From positions 1-64,000 of the forward strand of contig NZ_QHLQ01000007.1 of NCBI RefSeq assembly GCF_011813015.1: a DNA stretch of 64,000 nt, written 5' to 3'. Source of the DNA: Parasedimentitalea denitrificans (GTDB lineage: Bacteria > Pseudomonadota > Alphaproteobacteria > Rhodobacterales > Rhodobacteraceae). This document shows, piece after piece, positions 36,020 through 45,581 of the stretch (its first letter is position 1; each line of letters opens with the position of its first letter). The position numbers were made by a program, and so were the translations under genes. Under the pieces are notes generated by a model, which worked only from the letters and a program-made list of their open reading frames with translations, did no database searches and had not been told where the DNA came from.

Positions 36020-37855
36020 ATGAAAGACAATAGCTTTATATCACCCCTACATACTTCCCCCCGCGAGCGGGAGCCCGCTTTTGCCTTCATGTCCCGGTTG
36101 GCAGCCATAGGCAGCACCTCTGTTGTTGAATTCGGACAGGACGTTGAGCTTCCCTTCGCAGACGCGCTTAAGGGAGAAACATCTGTTCTAAAGGGGCTCA
36201 GCAGTCTTTCTGGTGCTCATCTACCAGCAATAGAAGACTGGACACCTGCAGTAGATGGCGATGCCAAGCGCAGCCTGCATGGTCATCGTTTTCCAGCCCG
36301 ACCGATGCTAACGTCCGAGGTTCGTGGCTGCCCTTGCTGTCTTCGAGAAGATATCGCTGGTTCGTCATTACCACCGCATCGCGCGATGACCTTCCGCTCC
36401 CACTGGCTCATCCATCATGTCAGCCTGTGCCTGCGGCACGGACGGCAACTGGTTGTTCTGTGGAAGGTCGCAGCACCGACGCAACGCTATGACACTGCAG
36501 CGCAATTTCGCTTGATTGCCGACCAAGTAATCTCAGGTGCCCTGCAAGGCGAAGAGCGTGAGCCGACTGACTTCGAGATCTGGTTCGACAAGAGGTTGGA
36601 GGGAAAGCCTCACGCAGCAACATGGTTGGATGAACACCCTCTACATGCGGCGGCCGTCTTCTGTCGACTGTTGGGCACGGCTCTGTTGAAGCTACAAGGC
36701 ATCCACCTCTCGCAAATCGCACCAGGATCAGATTGGGGCTGTTACCAGATGGGCTTTGAGGTTGCACGACATGGAGAACAGGCGGTCCTGAAGGCATTAC
36801 AGAAGCTGAATCGGCTCGCCGAGCCTCGCCATGGGCCAAAGGCTGTATTCCCCATGCTTTACGATCGCTTGACACACGACCACAAAGAGGACCCTGATTT
36901 CACACCTTTTCGAAAACTGCTTGGTAAACATCTTCGAGCAAGCTGGCCTTTGGGGCCTGGTGACGATCTGCTGGGCACACCTGTGACAGTGCGAACGTTG
37001 CATTCAGTCCGCACCGCAGCTGAGGAGACCGGCGTAGATGTCCGCCGTCTTCGCAAGATGCTTGAAGCGTCCACGATGATCGACCCCAACTTGCCGGATA
37101 GCTGGGCTGTTTTCGATGCAGCCGAAGCAAAACCGATGCTGTCATCATTAGTCGACTTCATGTCAGCAAAGGAGTTTTTCGAAACCTTTCACATTGGACG
37201 GTCTCAGTTCAATCTCTTGGTCAAGGACGGCATTCTGCAGCCTGCTCTCAAGGACGTAGATTCAAAACACGTCTGGGATCCGCGCGATGGGCGGGCCTTT
37301 CTGGACCGGCTGCTGGTCGGAGCCGAGACCATCCAGCAAGCGCAGCACGGGTGGGAGAAAATCGCCAAGTCGGCGCAACGGCTCAAGCTACGCCCTGGCG
37401 ATATCATTCGTGCAATCTGTGATGGGCGCATTCATCGCGTTGCACGCAATGCCCAGTTTGACGGCTACGCCGCGGTTCACGTTTATCATGATGAAGTTGC
37501 CCAGATTCTTGCACAGGACCAGCCGTCCGCAATGTCTCTGAGGCTGTTCGCCGAGACCGTCGGTCTTGGTAATCCGGTCTATCTAAGCCGACTGGTGCGC
37601 GATGGACATGTGTCCACCACCGAGATGCGCAATCCTAGGACCAAAGCGATGCAGCGGTTCATCGCCCCCCACGATGCCGCCGCTTTTCATAATCGCTTCG
37701 TTACACTTCGAGTGATTTCGAAAGCGAAAGGAACGAGCTGGCAATCGCTATCGCACCATCTGCGCCGAGCCGGTGTCATGCCTTTCAGCACGGACAATGC
37801 CGACTACGGCAACATCTACCTGAAAAAGGACGTCGAAGCAGTGCTCGCTGACTGA
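36020..37855 (+). CDS. TniQ-family protein (TnsD/TniQ target-selection type)
   Basis: A protein of about 611 residues with the TniQ signature: N-terminal PLHTSPREREPAFAFMSRLA, a zinc-binding knuckle GCPCCLRED with a later HWLIHHVSLCLRHGRQL (Cys and His ligands), and then long helical regions. TniQ/TnsD proteins choose the target for Tn7-like transposons. It is encoded on the opposite strand from tnsA-tnsB, 2.9 kb away with unrelated genes between. The longer open frame begins with TTG at 35873; ATG 36020 is chosen because family similarity starts there, but ATG 35964 or the TTG are possible. A terminator follows the stop. Confidence 0.75.
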   Translation: MKDNSFISPLHTSPREREPAFAFMSRLAAIGSTSVVEFGQDVELPFADALKGETSVLKGLSSLSGAHLPAIEDWTPAVDGDAKRSLHGHRFPARPMLTSEVRGCPCCLREDIAGSSLPPHRAMTFRSHWLIHHVSLCLRHGRQLVVLWKVAAPTQRYDTAAQFRLIADQVISGALQGEEREPTDFEIWFDKRLEGKPHAATWLDEHPLHAAAVFCRLLGTALLKLQGIHLSQIAPGSDWGCYQMGFEVARHGEQAVLKALQKLNRLAEPRHGPKAVFPMLYDRLTHDHKEDPDFTPFRKLLGKHLRASWPLGPGDDLLGTPVTVRTLHSVRTAAEETGVDVRRLRKMLEASTMIDPNLPDSWAVFDAAEAKPMLSSLVDFMSAKEFFETFHIGRSQFNLLVKDGILQPALKDVDSKHVWDPRDGRAFLDRLLVGAETIQQAQHGWEKIAKSAQRLKLRPGDIIRAICDGRIHRVARNAQFDGYAAVHVYHDEVAQILAQDQPSAMSLRLFAETVGLGNPVYLSRLVRDGHVSTTEMRNPRTKAMQRFIAPHDAAAFHNRFVTLRVISKAKGTSWQSLSHHLRRAGVMPFSTDNADYGNIYLKKDVEAVLAD

Positions 37856-37882
37856 AGCCCTATCTCTTCTGGAAAACAACAA

Positions 37883-37911
37883 GGGCGATACCTCACGGCA
37901 TCGCCCTTTCT
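37883..37911 (+). terminator. Rho-independent terminator after the tniQ gene
   Basis: GGGCGAT (37883-37889) and ATCGCCC (37900-37906) form a 7-bp stem with a ten-base loop, followed by TTTCTT. It lies 28 bases past the stop. The next gene, nrdJ, is convergent. Confidence 0.7.
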
Positions 37912-38020
37912 TCATTACTAATGCCGAACTTCAGCCTTGATCCATGTCCGGTTCAAAAAACCGTCTTTTGTCGCAAAGACGTAATCCCAATGTCGGACGA
38001 CACTCTAGCGACCCAAACCG

Positions 38021-40306
38021 TTAGCCGCACTTAGAATGACCGCAGCTGCGACAGGTCATGCAGCCTTCGACCATCTGCAAGTCATACTGGCCACAGCTTG
38101 GGCAGGCTTTGCCGCGCGGCGCGCCCAAGTTCACTACTTCGGCGGTTGGGTCAGACTTCAGCCCCATGCCCTCGCCTTCGATAAAGCCAGTGTTGATCAT
38201 ATGCGTTTCGATCACACCACCAATCGCAGCCAGGATCGACGGGATGTATTTGCCCTGCACCCAAGCGCCACCGCGCGGATCAAACACCGCCTTCAGCTCT
38301 TCAACCACAAAGGACACGTCACCGCCACGACGGAACACAGCCGAAATCATCCGGGTCAGCGCCAGCGTCCAGGCATAGTGCTCCATGTTCTTGGAGTTGA
38401 TGAAGACCTCAAACGGGCGGCGATGGCCGTTCAGCAGGATATCGTTGATCGTCAGATAGATCGCGTGCTCGGAATCCGGCCATTTCAGCTTATAGGTATG
38501 CCCCTCCAAGCTCTGCGGACGGTCCAGCGGTTCGGACATGTAAACGACCTCGGCGCTGTCACTTTGATGCGGCGCATCTGCGGTTTCACCCGGTGCCTTG
38601 TCCGACTCTTCCGACACAGTCAGAACCGATCCGGTCACATCGTTTGGACGATAGGTGGTACAACCTTTACAGCCCTGATCCCAGGCCTGCATGTAAACTT
38701 CCTTGAATTCATCAAAAGAGATGTCTTCTGGGCAGTTGATGGTTTTGGAGATCGAACTGTCGATCCATTTCTGCGCGGCGGCCTGCATTTTAACGTGGTC
38801 TGCCGGGGCTAACGTCTGAGCGTTGACAAAATAGCTCGGCAGCTTGGCATCGGCGCCATATTTCTCACGGTACATCTGCACCGCGTAATCCACCACTTCC
38901 TCTTCGGTGCGGCTGCCGTCTTTTTGCAGAACCTTGCGGGTATAGGCATAGGCAAACACCGGCTCGATTCCCGAGGACACATTGCCCGCATACAACGAGA
39001 TTGTGCCGGTAGGCGCGATCGAGGTCAGCAACGCGTTGCGGATGCCGTGCTCGCGGATGGCGTCGCGCACATCGTCATCCATGTTCATCATGTTGCCCGA
39101 TGATAGGTACGCCTCGGCATCAAACAGTGGGAACGGTCCCTTCTCCTTGGCCAAGTCCACCGACGCCAGATACGCGGCGCGGGCGATCGCTTTGAACCAA
39201 GCTTCGGTCTGACGCGCCGCCTCGTCCGAGCCATAACGCAGACCCAGCATCAGCAGAGCATCAGCCAGACCAGTCACGCCCAGCCCAATCCGGCGTTTGG
39301 CCTGGGCCTCAGCCTGTTGTTCAGGCAGTGGGAACTTTGACGCGTCCACGACGTTGTCCATCATCCGCACTGCGGTAGTGACCAGCTCCTGCATGGCGCT
39401 TTCGTCCATGGCGGCATTGCTTTCAAATGGATTGGCAACCAAACGCGCCATGTTGATTGAGCCCAGCAGGCAGGCACCATAGGGAGGCAGCGGTTGCTCT
39501 CCACATGGGTTGGTTGCCGCAATTTGCTCCACATAAGACAGGTTGTTGGCCTTGTTGATGCGATCAATGAAGATCACACCCGGCTCAGCATAATCATAGG
39601 TCGCCTGCATGATCTTGTTCCACAGATCACGGGCTTGAACCGTATGATACACTTTGTCCCCGAACTTCAGCTCAAACGAGCCGTCAGCTTTGACCGCATC
39701 CATGAAATCATCAGTGATCAGAACCGACATGTTGAACATGCGCAGGCGGGCAGAGTCAGACTTGGCAGTGATAAAATCCTCAATATCCGGATGATCACAG
39801 CGCATGGTCGCCATCATTGCCCCACGACGAGACCCAGCCGACATGATGGTGCGGCACATCGCGTCCCAGACATCCATGAACGACAGTGGACCAGATGCAT
39901 CTGCCGCAACGCCCTTTACATCCGCGCCACGAGGGCGAATGGTCGAGAAATCATAGCCAATGCCGCCGCCCTGCTGCATGGTCAGCGCCGCTTCTTTGAG
40001 CATGTCAAAGATGCCCGCCATGCTGTCAGGAACTGTGCCCATTACGAAACAGTTGAACAGTGTCACCTGACGCGCAGTGCCCGCACCAGCAGTAATCCGG
40101 CCGGCTGGCAGATATTTAAAATCATCCAGCGCATTATAGAAAGTGTCTTCCCAAGCCGTTGGCTGCTCTTCTACCCGCGCCAGATCGCGAGCGATTCGGC
40201 GCCAGCTGTCTTCAACAGTTGCATCAATTGGGGTGCCATCCGCTTGCTTAAAGCGGTATTTCATATCCCAAATTTGCTCGGCGATGGGGGCAGCAAAGCG
40301 GCTCAT
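38021..40306 (-). CDS. nrdJ: Vitamin B12-dependent ribonucleotide reductase (class II)
   Basis: A 761-residue adenosylcobalamin-dependent reductase that makes deoxyribonucleotides without oxygen dependence. Seen: LPAGRITAGAG and NCFVMGTVPDSMAGIFDML near the N-terminus, the finger-loop region NPCGEQPLPPYGACLLGSIN, the ALLTSIAPTGTISLYAGNVS stretch, and a Cys-rich C-terminus (ACPSCGQYDLQ, then CMTCRSCGHSKCG) that re-reduces the active site. AAGGAAACC precedes ATG 40306. No other reductase class lies nearby. Two NrdR-box-like sites upstream suggest NrdR repression. Confidence 0.96.
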   Translation of the reverse strand: MSRFAAPIAEQIWDMKYRFKQADGTPIDATVEDSWRRIARDLARVEEQPTAWEDTFYNALDDFKYLPAGRITAGAGTARQVTLFNCFVMGTVPDSMAGIFDMLKEAALTMQQGGGIGYDFSTIRPRGADVKGVAADASGPLSFMDVWDAMCRTIMSAGSRRGAMMATMRCDHPDIEDFITAKSDSARLRMFNMSVLITDDFMDAVKADGSFELKFGDKVYHTVQARDLWNKIMQATYDYAEPGVIFIDRINKANNLSYVEQIAATNPCGEQPLPPYGACLLGSINMARLVANPFESNAAMDESAMQELVTTAVRMMDNVVDASKFPLPEQQAEAQAKRRIGLGVTGLADALLMLGLRYGSDEAARQTEAWFKAIARAAYLASVDLAKEKGPFPLFDAEAYLSSGNMMNMDDDVRDAIREHGIRNALLTSIAPTGTISLYAGNVSSGIEPVFAYAYTRKVLQKDGSRTEEEVVDYAVQMYREKYGADAKLPSYFVNAQTLAPADHVKMQAAAQKWIDSSISKTINCPEDISFDEFKEVYMQAWDQGCKGCTTYRPNDVTGSVLTVSEESDKAPGETADAPHQSDSAEVVYMSEPLDRPQSLEGHTYKLKWPDSEHAIYLTINDILLNGHRRPFEVFINSKNMEHYAWTLALTRMISAVFRRGGDVSFVVEELKAVFDPRGGAWVQGKYIPSILAAIGGVIETHMINTGFIEGEGMGLKSDPTAEVVNLGAPRGKACPSCGQYDLQMVEGCMTCRSCGHSKCG

Positions 40307-40419
40307 ATGTTGGTTTCCTTGAATCGTGAGGCGTCGTGAGTAGAGGCCTCGATACTCAGACGCTGCACATTTCTCAACGAGGAATTTGCGTCATTCTGTG
40401 TTTTTTTTGAGAGTGTACC

Positions 40420-40462
40420 ACAATACCTTGTTTCCGAATAGACTTGAGATACAATATAAGGT
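40420..40462 (-). promoter_or_regulatory. Pair of NrdR-box-like sites upstream of nrdJ
   Basis: ACAATACCTTGT (40420-40431) and ACAATATAAGGT (40451-40462) resemble the NrdR box ACAATATATTGT; the first agrees at 10 of 12 positions and the second is a good half-site. They are 31 bases centre to centre, about three helical turns, the usual spacing for NrdR box pairs. They lie about 115-155 bases before the nrdJ start. Confidence 0.6.
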
Positions 40463-40504
40463 CGTAACTATGGACGACTCTGTGGACTACCGGTGGATAA
40501 CTTT

Positions 40505-40924
40505 GTGAACTTGATCAAGCTGTCGGTGGGCAGCGAAAACGTTGAAACTCTGACAGCCTGGCAAGAGACACGCCGCGCCCAAGCCAGCGATGGATTGGCG
40601 CGCCACGTCACCCGCATGTGGCCTAAACGCGAGCCCGAAATTATCGCAGGCGGGTCAATCTATTGGGTGATCAAGGGCAGCATCCAGTGCCGCCAACGCA
40701 TCCTACGATTTGACGAGATAATCGGCGAAGACAGCATCCGCCGCTGTGCCTTTGTGCTGGATCCACAGGTCGTTCGCACTCACGCAGCCCTTCGGCGCCC
40801 ATTCCAAGGTTGGCGTTATCTCAAACCCGAAGACAGCCCACCCGACCTGCGCGAAGGCGAATCGCAGCAAGACACCCTGCCGCCCGAATTGAATCAGGCC
40901 CTGGCAGAGATCGGGGTACTATGA
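40505..40924 (+). CDS. DUF1489 family protein
   Basis: A protein of about 139 residues typical of Alphaproteobacteria: NLIKLSVGSENVETLTAWQ at the start, TRMWPKREPEIIAGGSIYWVIKG and ILRFDEIIGEDSIRRC in the middle, and AALRRPFQGWRYLK near the end. Family function is unknown; members are small soluble proteins. GTG 40505 is preferred because DUF1489 proteins begin near this point and GGTGG lies just upstream; GTG 40493 adds four residues. Divergent from nrdJ. Confidence 0.85.
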   Translation: MNLIKLSVGSENVETLTAWQETRRAQASDGLARHVTRMWPKREPEIIAGGSIYWVIKGSIQCRQRILRFDEIIGEDSIRRCAFVLDPQVVRTHAALRRPFQGWRYLKPEDSPPDLREGESQQDTLPPELNQALAEIGVL

Positions 40925-40975
40925 GGCAGAACTTCTAGGCTAGTGTATTGCCCACATCAGTGATGGTCTGATGGT

Positions 40976-40992
40976 GCCCGGCAATGCCGGGC
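40976..40992. terminator. Short GC hairpin between convergent genes
   Basis: GCCCGGC (40976-40982) and GCCGGGC (40986-40992) form a 7-bp stem with loop AAT, between the DUF1489 stop and the hisG stop. No T-run follows on either strand, so it is at best a weak bidirectional terminator. Confidence 0.45.
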
Positions 40993-41004
40993 AAAACCCT
41001 GTGA

Positions 41005-41703
41005 TCAGCTATCGCCGCGCAACAGCGCCAAAAGCTGCTTTAGCGTCTCTTTATCCTCGCTGGACATCGCCGCAACACGACTGCGCCAAAGCGTCGCCTG
41101 TGATTTAAGCACCGGCCCATCACTCAGGATCTTCAGGTGATTGGCGCGAAGGGTTTCCCCGGTCGACGTAATATCGGCCACCATCTCGGCGGTTTCATTC
41201 TTAACCGTGCCTTCCGTTGCGCCCTGACTGTCGACCAGCTGATAATCAGCCACGCCGCCATCGGTCAGAAACTCACGCACCAGCCGGTGATACTTGGTCG
41301 CGATCCGCAATCGGTGCCCGTGACGTATCCGAAAAGCAGCGGCCACAGCGTCAAGATCATCCAGCGTATCCACGTCGATCCAACACTGCGGCACCGCCAG
41401 GATCAGATCAGCCTGACCGAACCCCATAGCCTCGACCTGCTCGACCTGCTGTTCCCAGCGCGGCAGTTTTTCGTGCACCAGGTCGGTGCCGGTCACGCCC
41501 AAATGAATGCGCCCGGCAGCCAGCTCTCGTGGAATTTCGCCTGCAGACAGCAAGACCAGCTCGACCCCTTCAACGCCATCGACACGGCCAGCATATTCAC
41601 GGTCAGAGCCAGTCCGCGACAGTGACACACCGCGTTTCTCGAACCAGTTAAAAGTCTTCTCCATCAGCCGCCCCTTGGACGGCACACCCAGCTTCAGGCT
41701 CAT
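41005..41703 (-). CDS. hisG: ATP phosphoribosyltransferase, short form
   Basis: A 232-residue HisG-S catalytic subunit for the first step of histidine synthesis (ATP plus PRPP). Motifs: LGVPSKGRLMEKTF at the start and ELVDSQ-type YQLVDSQGATEGTVKNETAE at the PRPP site. The C-terminal regulatory domain of long HisG is absent, so it needs HisZ, which is encoded just upstream with a four-base overlap. Confidence 0.95.
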   Translation of the reverse strand: MSLKLGVPSKGRLMEKTFNWFEKRGVSLSRTGSDREYAGRVDGVEGVELVLLSAGEIPRELAAGRIHLGVTGTDLVHEKLPRWEQQVEQVEAMGFGQADLILAVPQCWIDVDTLDDLDAVAAAFRIRHGHRLRIATKYHRLVREFLTDGGVADYQLVDSQGATEGTVKNETAEMVADITSTGETLRANHLKILSDGPVLKSQATLWRSRVAAMSSEDKETLKQLLALLRGDS

Positions 41704-42791
41704 GATTGGGTCTCCTCAAGCATCAGCATCAGGTCGGGACGCAACACGCCACCAACAGCTGGAATTTCAGCCCCCTGCCCCAGCTGACGGGTCAGTGCAT
41801 CATAGCGCCCACCGCTGGCAATCGGTGGCAAGTCCGGACGTGTCTCGGCATAAAAGCCAAACACAAATCCGTCGTAGTATTCCATTGATGTACGGCCATA
41901 CGAGACTTCGAAATCAAGGCTCTCGACATCAACACCCCGCGCGGCCAGTGCCGCTGCGCGCGCTTCAAAACTATTCAATGCTTGTGAAATAGACGGCAAG
42001 TCCACCGCAATATCGCGCATCTGTTCTAGTGCGTAAGGCACGGTTTCACGCACGGCCATCAAGGCTTCCAGCGCCAGCAATTCCTTCTCAGCAATTGGTG
42101 GCAGAGCCGCATCTTCGCGTAGTGCTTCAATCCGTTCATCGATCTCGGCGCGACTACGCTTGCCAATCTCAACTGACGATCCTGTCAGAACACCATCTGT
42201 CGACAACAAAGCCTCGCGGGGCGCGGGCACCGATACTCGATGTGCATAGCGATCCAAAAGCGCCCGAAACCGCTTGGGCCGCCAGATGTGGCGCATCAGG
42301 GCAGCCTTGCGCCGGGCGCTTGTATTCAACCCCTGCACCGCCGCCATCAAGATACCAATATCACCCGTGGCCGCCCGCAGCTTCAGATCCCGCACCTGCA
42401 GCGCAAACAAGGCAAACACCTCAGCATCCGCCGCCGCTGGGTTGTCACGGTCAAAGACCTCATAGCCAACCTGCACATACTCATTGGCACGATCCGCGTC
42501 TATTTCCTGACGCCGGAACACTTCGCCCGAATAGGTATAACGCGCCGGTTCGGCCCCGTCGCGCATATGCATCTGCACTACAGGCACCGTGAAATCCGGG
42601 CGCAACATCTGCTCGCCACGCAGCGCATCAATTGTCACATATGCACGGGCACGGATGTCTTCGCCGTACAGGCCCAACAAGGTTCCAGCAGGTTGCAACA
42701 ACGGCGGATCAACAACGCGGCCACCAGCGGCCTCAAACCCCATCCGCAGCCGGGCTGCGCGGGTTTGAATGTCAGAACGATTTGGCATCAC
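41700..42791 (-). CDS. hisZ: ATP phosphoribosyltransferase regulatory subunit
   Basis: A 363-residue class II aminoacyl-tRNA-synthetase-like protein that lacks synthetase activity and forms the hetero-octamer with short HisG, giving histidine feedback. Synthetase-like motifs: [28 protein letters not shown] and [18 protein letters not shown], with the anticodon domain missing. Overlaps hisS and hisG by four bases each. Confidence 0.93.
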   Translation of the reverse strand: MMPNRSDIQTRAARLRMGFEAAGGRVVDPPLLQPAGTLLGLYGEDIRARAYVTIDALRGEQMLRPDFTVPVVQMHMRDGAEPARYTYSGEVFRRQEIDADRANEYVQVGYEVFDRDNPAAADAEVFALFALQVRDLKLRAATGDIGILMAAVQGLNTSARRKAALMRHIWRPKRFRALLDRYAHRVSVPAPREALLSTDGVLTGSSVEIGKRSRAEIDERIEALREDAALPPIAEKELLALEALMAVRETVPYALEQMRDIAVDLPSISQALNSFEARAAALAARGVDVESLDFEVSYGRTSMEYYDGFVFGFYAETRPDLPPIASGGRYDALTRQLGQGAEIPAVGGVLRPDLMLMLEETQS

Positions 42792-44278
42792 TGATCCTGC
42801 CCATCCAGAATTTCACGCACCTTGGCTACCAGTTGGTCTCGCGGGACCTCAAACTGGCTGGGGCGTTCTTTCCATTCTTCCAGCGTGGCGCTTTCTGCAA
42901 TCTTGGCACCTAGGATCAGATCCTTGATCTGCACCATGCCTTTTTCCTTCTCGTCGCCACCTTCGATCACAGCAATCGGAGAGTTCCGCTTGTCCGCATA
43001 TTTCAGCTGATTGCCAAAGTTCTTTGGGTTGCCCAGATATACTTCCGCCCGGATACCGGCATTGCGCAACTCAGCCACCATCGCCTGATAATCCGCCATG
43101 CGTTTCTTATCCATAACCGTGACCACAACCGGCCCCTTGGGATCGGCAGTAATACGGCCCTTTTCACGCAGCGCAGCCAACAGACGGTCCACACCAATGG
43201 ACAGGCCCGTGGCGGGCACTTCCTGCCCGGTAAAGCGTTTGACCAGATCGTCATAACGACCACCACCCGCCACAGATCCAAACTGCCGCTTGCGGCCTTT
43301 GTCGTCGAGGATTTCAAAGGTCAGCTCGGCCTCGTAAACCGGTCCAGTGTAGTAACCTAGGCCACGCACGACCGACGGATCAATCTCAATACGATCCGGG
43401 CCATAACCGCCTGCAGCCAGCAATTCGCCGATCTGCTCCAGCTCGGCAATGCCTTCAGCGCCGACCTTGCTGTCGCCAACCGCAGCACGCAGGTTGTCTA
43501 GCGTGCCAGCCGCATCCGCAGCCTTAGAGGTCAAAAAGGCAAGAACCGGTTCGGCCTGTTCGTCAGACAGCTCAACACCGTCAATATAGGCCCCCGACGC
43601 ATCCAGCCGCCCCTTGGTCAGCAACTGCCGCACACCGGCCTCGCCCACCTTGTCGAACTTATCGATGGTACGCAGCACGTCATCTCGCTTGGGGTCATCA
43701 GCAGCAAGGCCCATGGCCTCCAACACGCCATTCAACACCTTGCGGTTATTGACCCGCACCAGATAATCACCGCGCGGAATACCAACGGTTTCCAGCACAT
43801 CCGACAGCATCATGCAAATCTCAGCATCTGCCGCCATACTCGCGGTCCCAACAGTGTCCGCATCGCACTGGTAAAACTGGCGATAACGCCCCGGTCCTGG
43901 CTTCTCATTCCGCCAAACCGGCCCCATCGCAAAACGACGATACGGCGTCGGAAGATCATTGCGGTGCTGCGCATAGACACGCGCCAGTGGCGCCGTCAGG
44001 TCATAGCGCAACGCCATCCAGTCGCCGTTGTCTTTTTCGTCGAATTCTTGCCAGGCAAACACGCCCTCGTTGGGCCGATCCACGTCCGGCAGGAACTTGC
44101 CCAGCGCCTCGACCGTTTCAACGGCGGCACTTTCCAGCGCTTCAAAGCCATAGCGATGATAGACCCCGGCAATCGCATGCAGCATCTCGGTGCGCTGGGT
44201 GACCTCAGCGCCGAAATAGTCGCGGAAACCCTTTGGCGTCTGGGCCTTGGGGCGTGGGGCTTTCTTTTGCTTAGCCAT
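42788..44278 (-). CDS. hisS: Histidyl-tRNA synthetase
   Basis: A 496-residue class IIa synthetase. Motif 2 is [21 protein letters not shown], the histidine motifs are [14 protein letters not shown] and [12 protein letters not shown], and motif 3 is [11 protein letters not shown]; a C-terminal anticodon-binding domain follows. The Rhodobacterales form has an insert (here about residues 205-265). First gene of hisS-hisZ-hisG. ATG 44278. Confidence 0.96.
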   Translation of the reverse strand: MAKQKKAPRPKAQTPKGFRDYFGAEVTQRTEMLHAIAGVYHRYGFEALESAAVETVEALGKFLPDVDRPNEGVFAWQEFDEKDNGDWMALRYDLTAPLARVYAQHRNDLPTPYRRFAMGPVWRNEKPGPGRYRQFYQCDADTVGTASMAADAEICMMLSDVLETVGIPRGDYLVRVNNRKVLNGVLEAMGLAADDPKRDDVLRTIDKFDKVGEAGVRQLLTKGRLDASGAYIDGVELSDEQAEPVLAFLTSKAADAAGTLDNLRAAVGDSKVGAEGIAELEQIGELLAAGGYGPDRIEIDPSVVRGLGYYTGPVYEAELTFEILDDKGRKRQFGSVAGGGRYDDLVKRFTGQEVPATGLSIGVDRLLAALREKGRITADPKGPVVVTVMDKKRMADYQAMVAELRNAGIRAEVYLGNPKNFGNQLKYADKRNSPIAVIEGGDEKEKGMVQIKDLILGAKIAESATLEEWKERPSQFEVPRDQLVAKVREILDGQDQ

Positions 44279-44389
44279 GGATCATGGTCCCTTTGGGAGT
44301 GTTGTCGCCCGGCGGTCTAGCCCATGCATGTAACAGGAGCAAGGCAATGGCCGCACACCACCCCCTTAGCCTCCTGCATCCGCTCTTCA

Positions 44390-44440
44390 TCTGGCCTCAA
44401 ATATCCCCGCCGGAGGCCAGCCGGTTTTGCAAAAACCGGC
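44390..44440. repeat. Roseobacter-type intergenic repeat with palindrome
   Basis: The complement of TCAAATATCCCCGCCGGAGG matches a second place in the window (56701-56724, GCCTTCGGCGAGAGTATTTT) as GCCTYCGGCGRGRRTATTT. It is followed by GCCGGTTTT-GC-AAAAACCGGC (44420-44440), a nearly perfect hairpin. The block sits between divergent hisS and slyX. This looks like a dispersed repetitive element of the lineage; copy number must be checked in a genome. Confidence 0.45.
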
Positions 44441-44510
44441 ATCCTTAAACGCCCCATGGACCAATTTGCCGCTTCAGATTATGACATAACCACAATCGCA
44501 GGAGAGCCCC

Positions 44511-44705
44511 ATGCAAAACTTAGAAGAACAAATCGCCCACCTGACCCGCACGGTCGAGGAAATGAGCGATGTGGTGGCCAAACAACAGACCGAAATCGCG
44601 ACCCTGACACGCCGGGTTCAAATGCTCATGCAGCGCGAAGCAGGCCGCGACCAGGACGCTGGCGGCAGTGCGACCTTTGGCAACGAACGTCCGCCACATT
44701 ATTGA
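44511..44705 (+). CDS. slyX: SlyX family protein
   Basis: A 64-residue coiled-coil protein: LEEQIAHLTRTVEEMSDVVA and a C-terminus GNERPPHY, where SlyX members typically end in PPHY. AGGAGAG precedes ATG 44511. Function of SlyX is unknown. Divergent from hisS. Confidence 0.9.
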   Translation: MQNLEEQIAHLTRTVEEMSDVVAKQQTEIATLTRRVQMLMQREAGRDQDAGGSATFGNERPPHY

Positions 44706-44833
44706 CGTTCAAGTTACCACAATAGATTTTTCTTGATTCTGACACAGCATCACCGCAGCATCAGTCTTATTTTCCAGAGCTGGCGGTTTTGCCCAGCAAA
44801 TTTTTAAATGCGAGTCATTCAAGGAGATGAGCC

Positions 44834-45460
44834 ATGGCGCCATCAACTGCGAAATCTGACGACCCTGTAAAATTTGTCGGAGAGGCAATAGAGCAGCACC
44901 ACGACCGCATGCTCAAGTTTTATAAATCCACTTGGAAGCGCGTGAAATCGTTCCTGAAACCGTTGCAGAAGTTCCTGAAGAATTTCATCGCCGGGACCAA
45001 AGATATGATCGCGACTGTGGGCAAGGAAGCCATCAACCGCATCACGTCAGCCATTCGCGCTATTCTAAAGGTGTTGGAACCCATCGACAAAGCGCTGCAA
45101 GACATGATTCTGCTGGGCAAACGTATTTTGGCGACCATCCGCAAGGAAATTGACAAGACCAAGCTCATCCGCGTTCTGAAAACCGTCGTGCGCAAGTATG
45201 TTGAGATCTTCAAAAAAGTCGTCAGTTTTATCGAAAACCTGTGGGACGATCTTGGCATTCTGGATGTCGCCTTGGCGGTGCTAAACAAGTTCCGTCTGGT
45301 TCTGAGCATGGTTTTTAACTGGTTTGACGAGGTCACAGGCATTCTGACCGCAATCAAAAAGGTCAAGGCTCAGCTAAAACGTGCAATCAAAACACTCCTA
45401 AAGGAACGTAAAAAGGCCATTCGCCTGGTCAAGGACGTGGCCAAGCTCAAAGTTCCGTGA
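44834..45460 (+). CDS. Lysine-rich all-helical protein of unknown function
   Basis: A 208-residue protein with no recognised domain. Nearly every stretch is amphipathic helix rich in Lys, Ile, Leu and Val with few Gly or Pro, for example RVKSFLKPLQKFLKNFI, AIRAILKVLEPIDKALQDMI and AQLKRAIKTLLKERKKAIR. It has no signal peptide, no clear transmembrane segment and a strongly positive charge. The pattern recalls apolipoprotein-like or phasin-like surface-binding helices, or DNA-compacting proteins. GGAGATGAGCC before ATG 44834 supports translation. A terminator-like hairpin follows at 45522. Confidence 0.72.
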   Translation: MAPSTAKSDDPVKFVGEAIEQHHDRMLKFYKSTWKRVKSFLKPLQKFLKNFIAGTKDMIATVGKEAINRITSAIRAILKVLEPIDKALQDMILLGKRILATIRKEIDKTKLIRVLKTVVRKYVEIFKKVVSFIENLWDDLGILDVALAVLNKFRLVLSMVFNWFDEVTGILTAIKKVKAQLKRAIKTLLKERKKAIRLVKDVAKLKVP

Positions 45461-45521
45461 ACTGAGTTATAGCCAGTTTATCGATGCACCAAGGCCTCGG
45501 GCGTTGATAGAACACAGGTCG

Positions 45522-45550
45522 AGAAGACCGGCCTACTGGTCTTCTTTAAG
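45522..45550 (+). terminator. Terminator after the lysine-rich helical gene
   Basis: AGAAGACC (45522-45529) and GGTCTTCT (45538-45545) form an 8-bp perfect stem with an eight-base loop, followed by TTAAGG. It lies 60 bases past the stop and may also serve the convergent gene at 45582. Confidence 0.5.
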
Positions 45551-45581
45551 GCTTGATTGACGAACTCAGGGACCTAGACCT

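Noticed and set aside
27389..37855. CRISPR-associated transposon (CAST)
   Set aside because: tnsA, tnsB and a TniQ gene raise the idea, but no Cas gene and no repeat-spacer array is visible between ureG and nrdJ.
26998..38020. Terminal inverted repeats of the Tn7-like element
   Set aside because: I compared the gap after ureG with the gap upstream of tnsA and the gap before nrdJ and found no convincing matching TGT...ACA ends; heptamer repeats alone are too weak.
40307..40504. Cobalamin riboswitch upstream of the B12-dependent nrdJ
   Set aside because: The gap is under 200 bases and no B12-box-like sequence was seen; NrdR-like sites explain it better.
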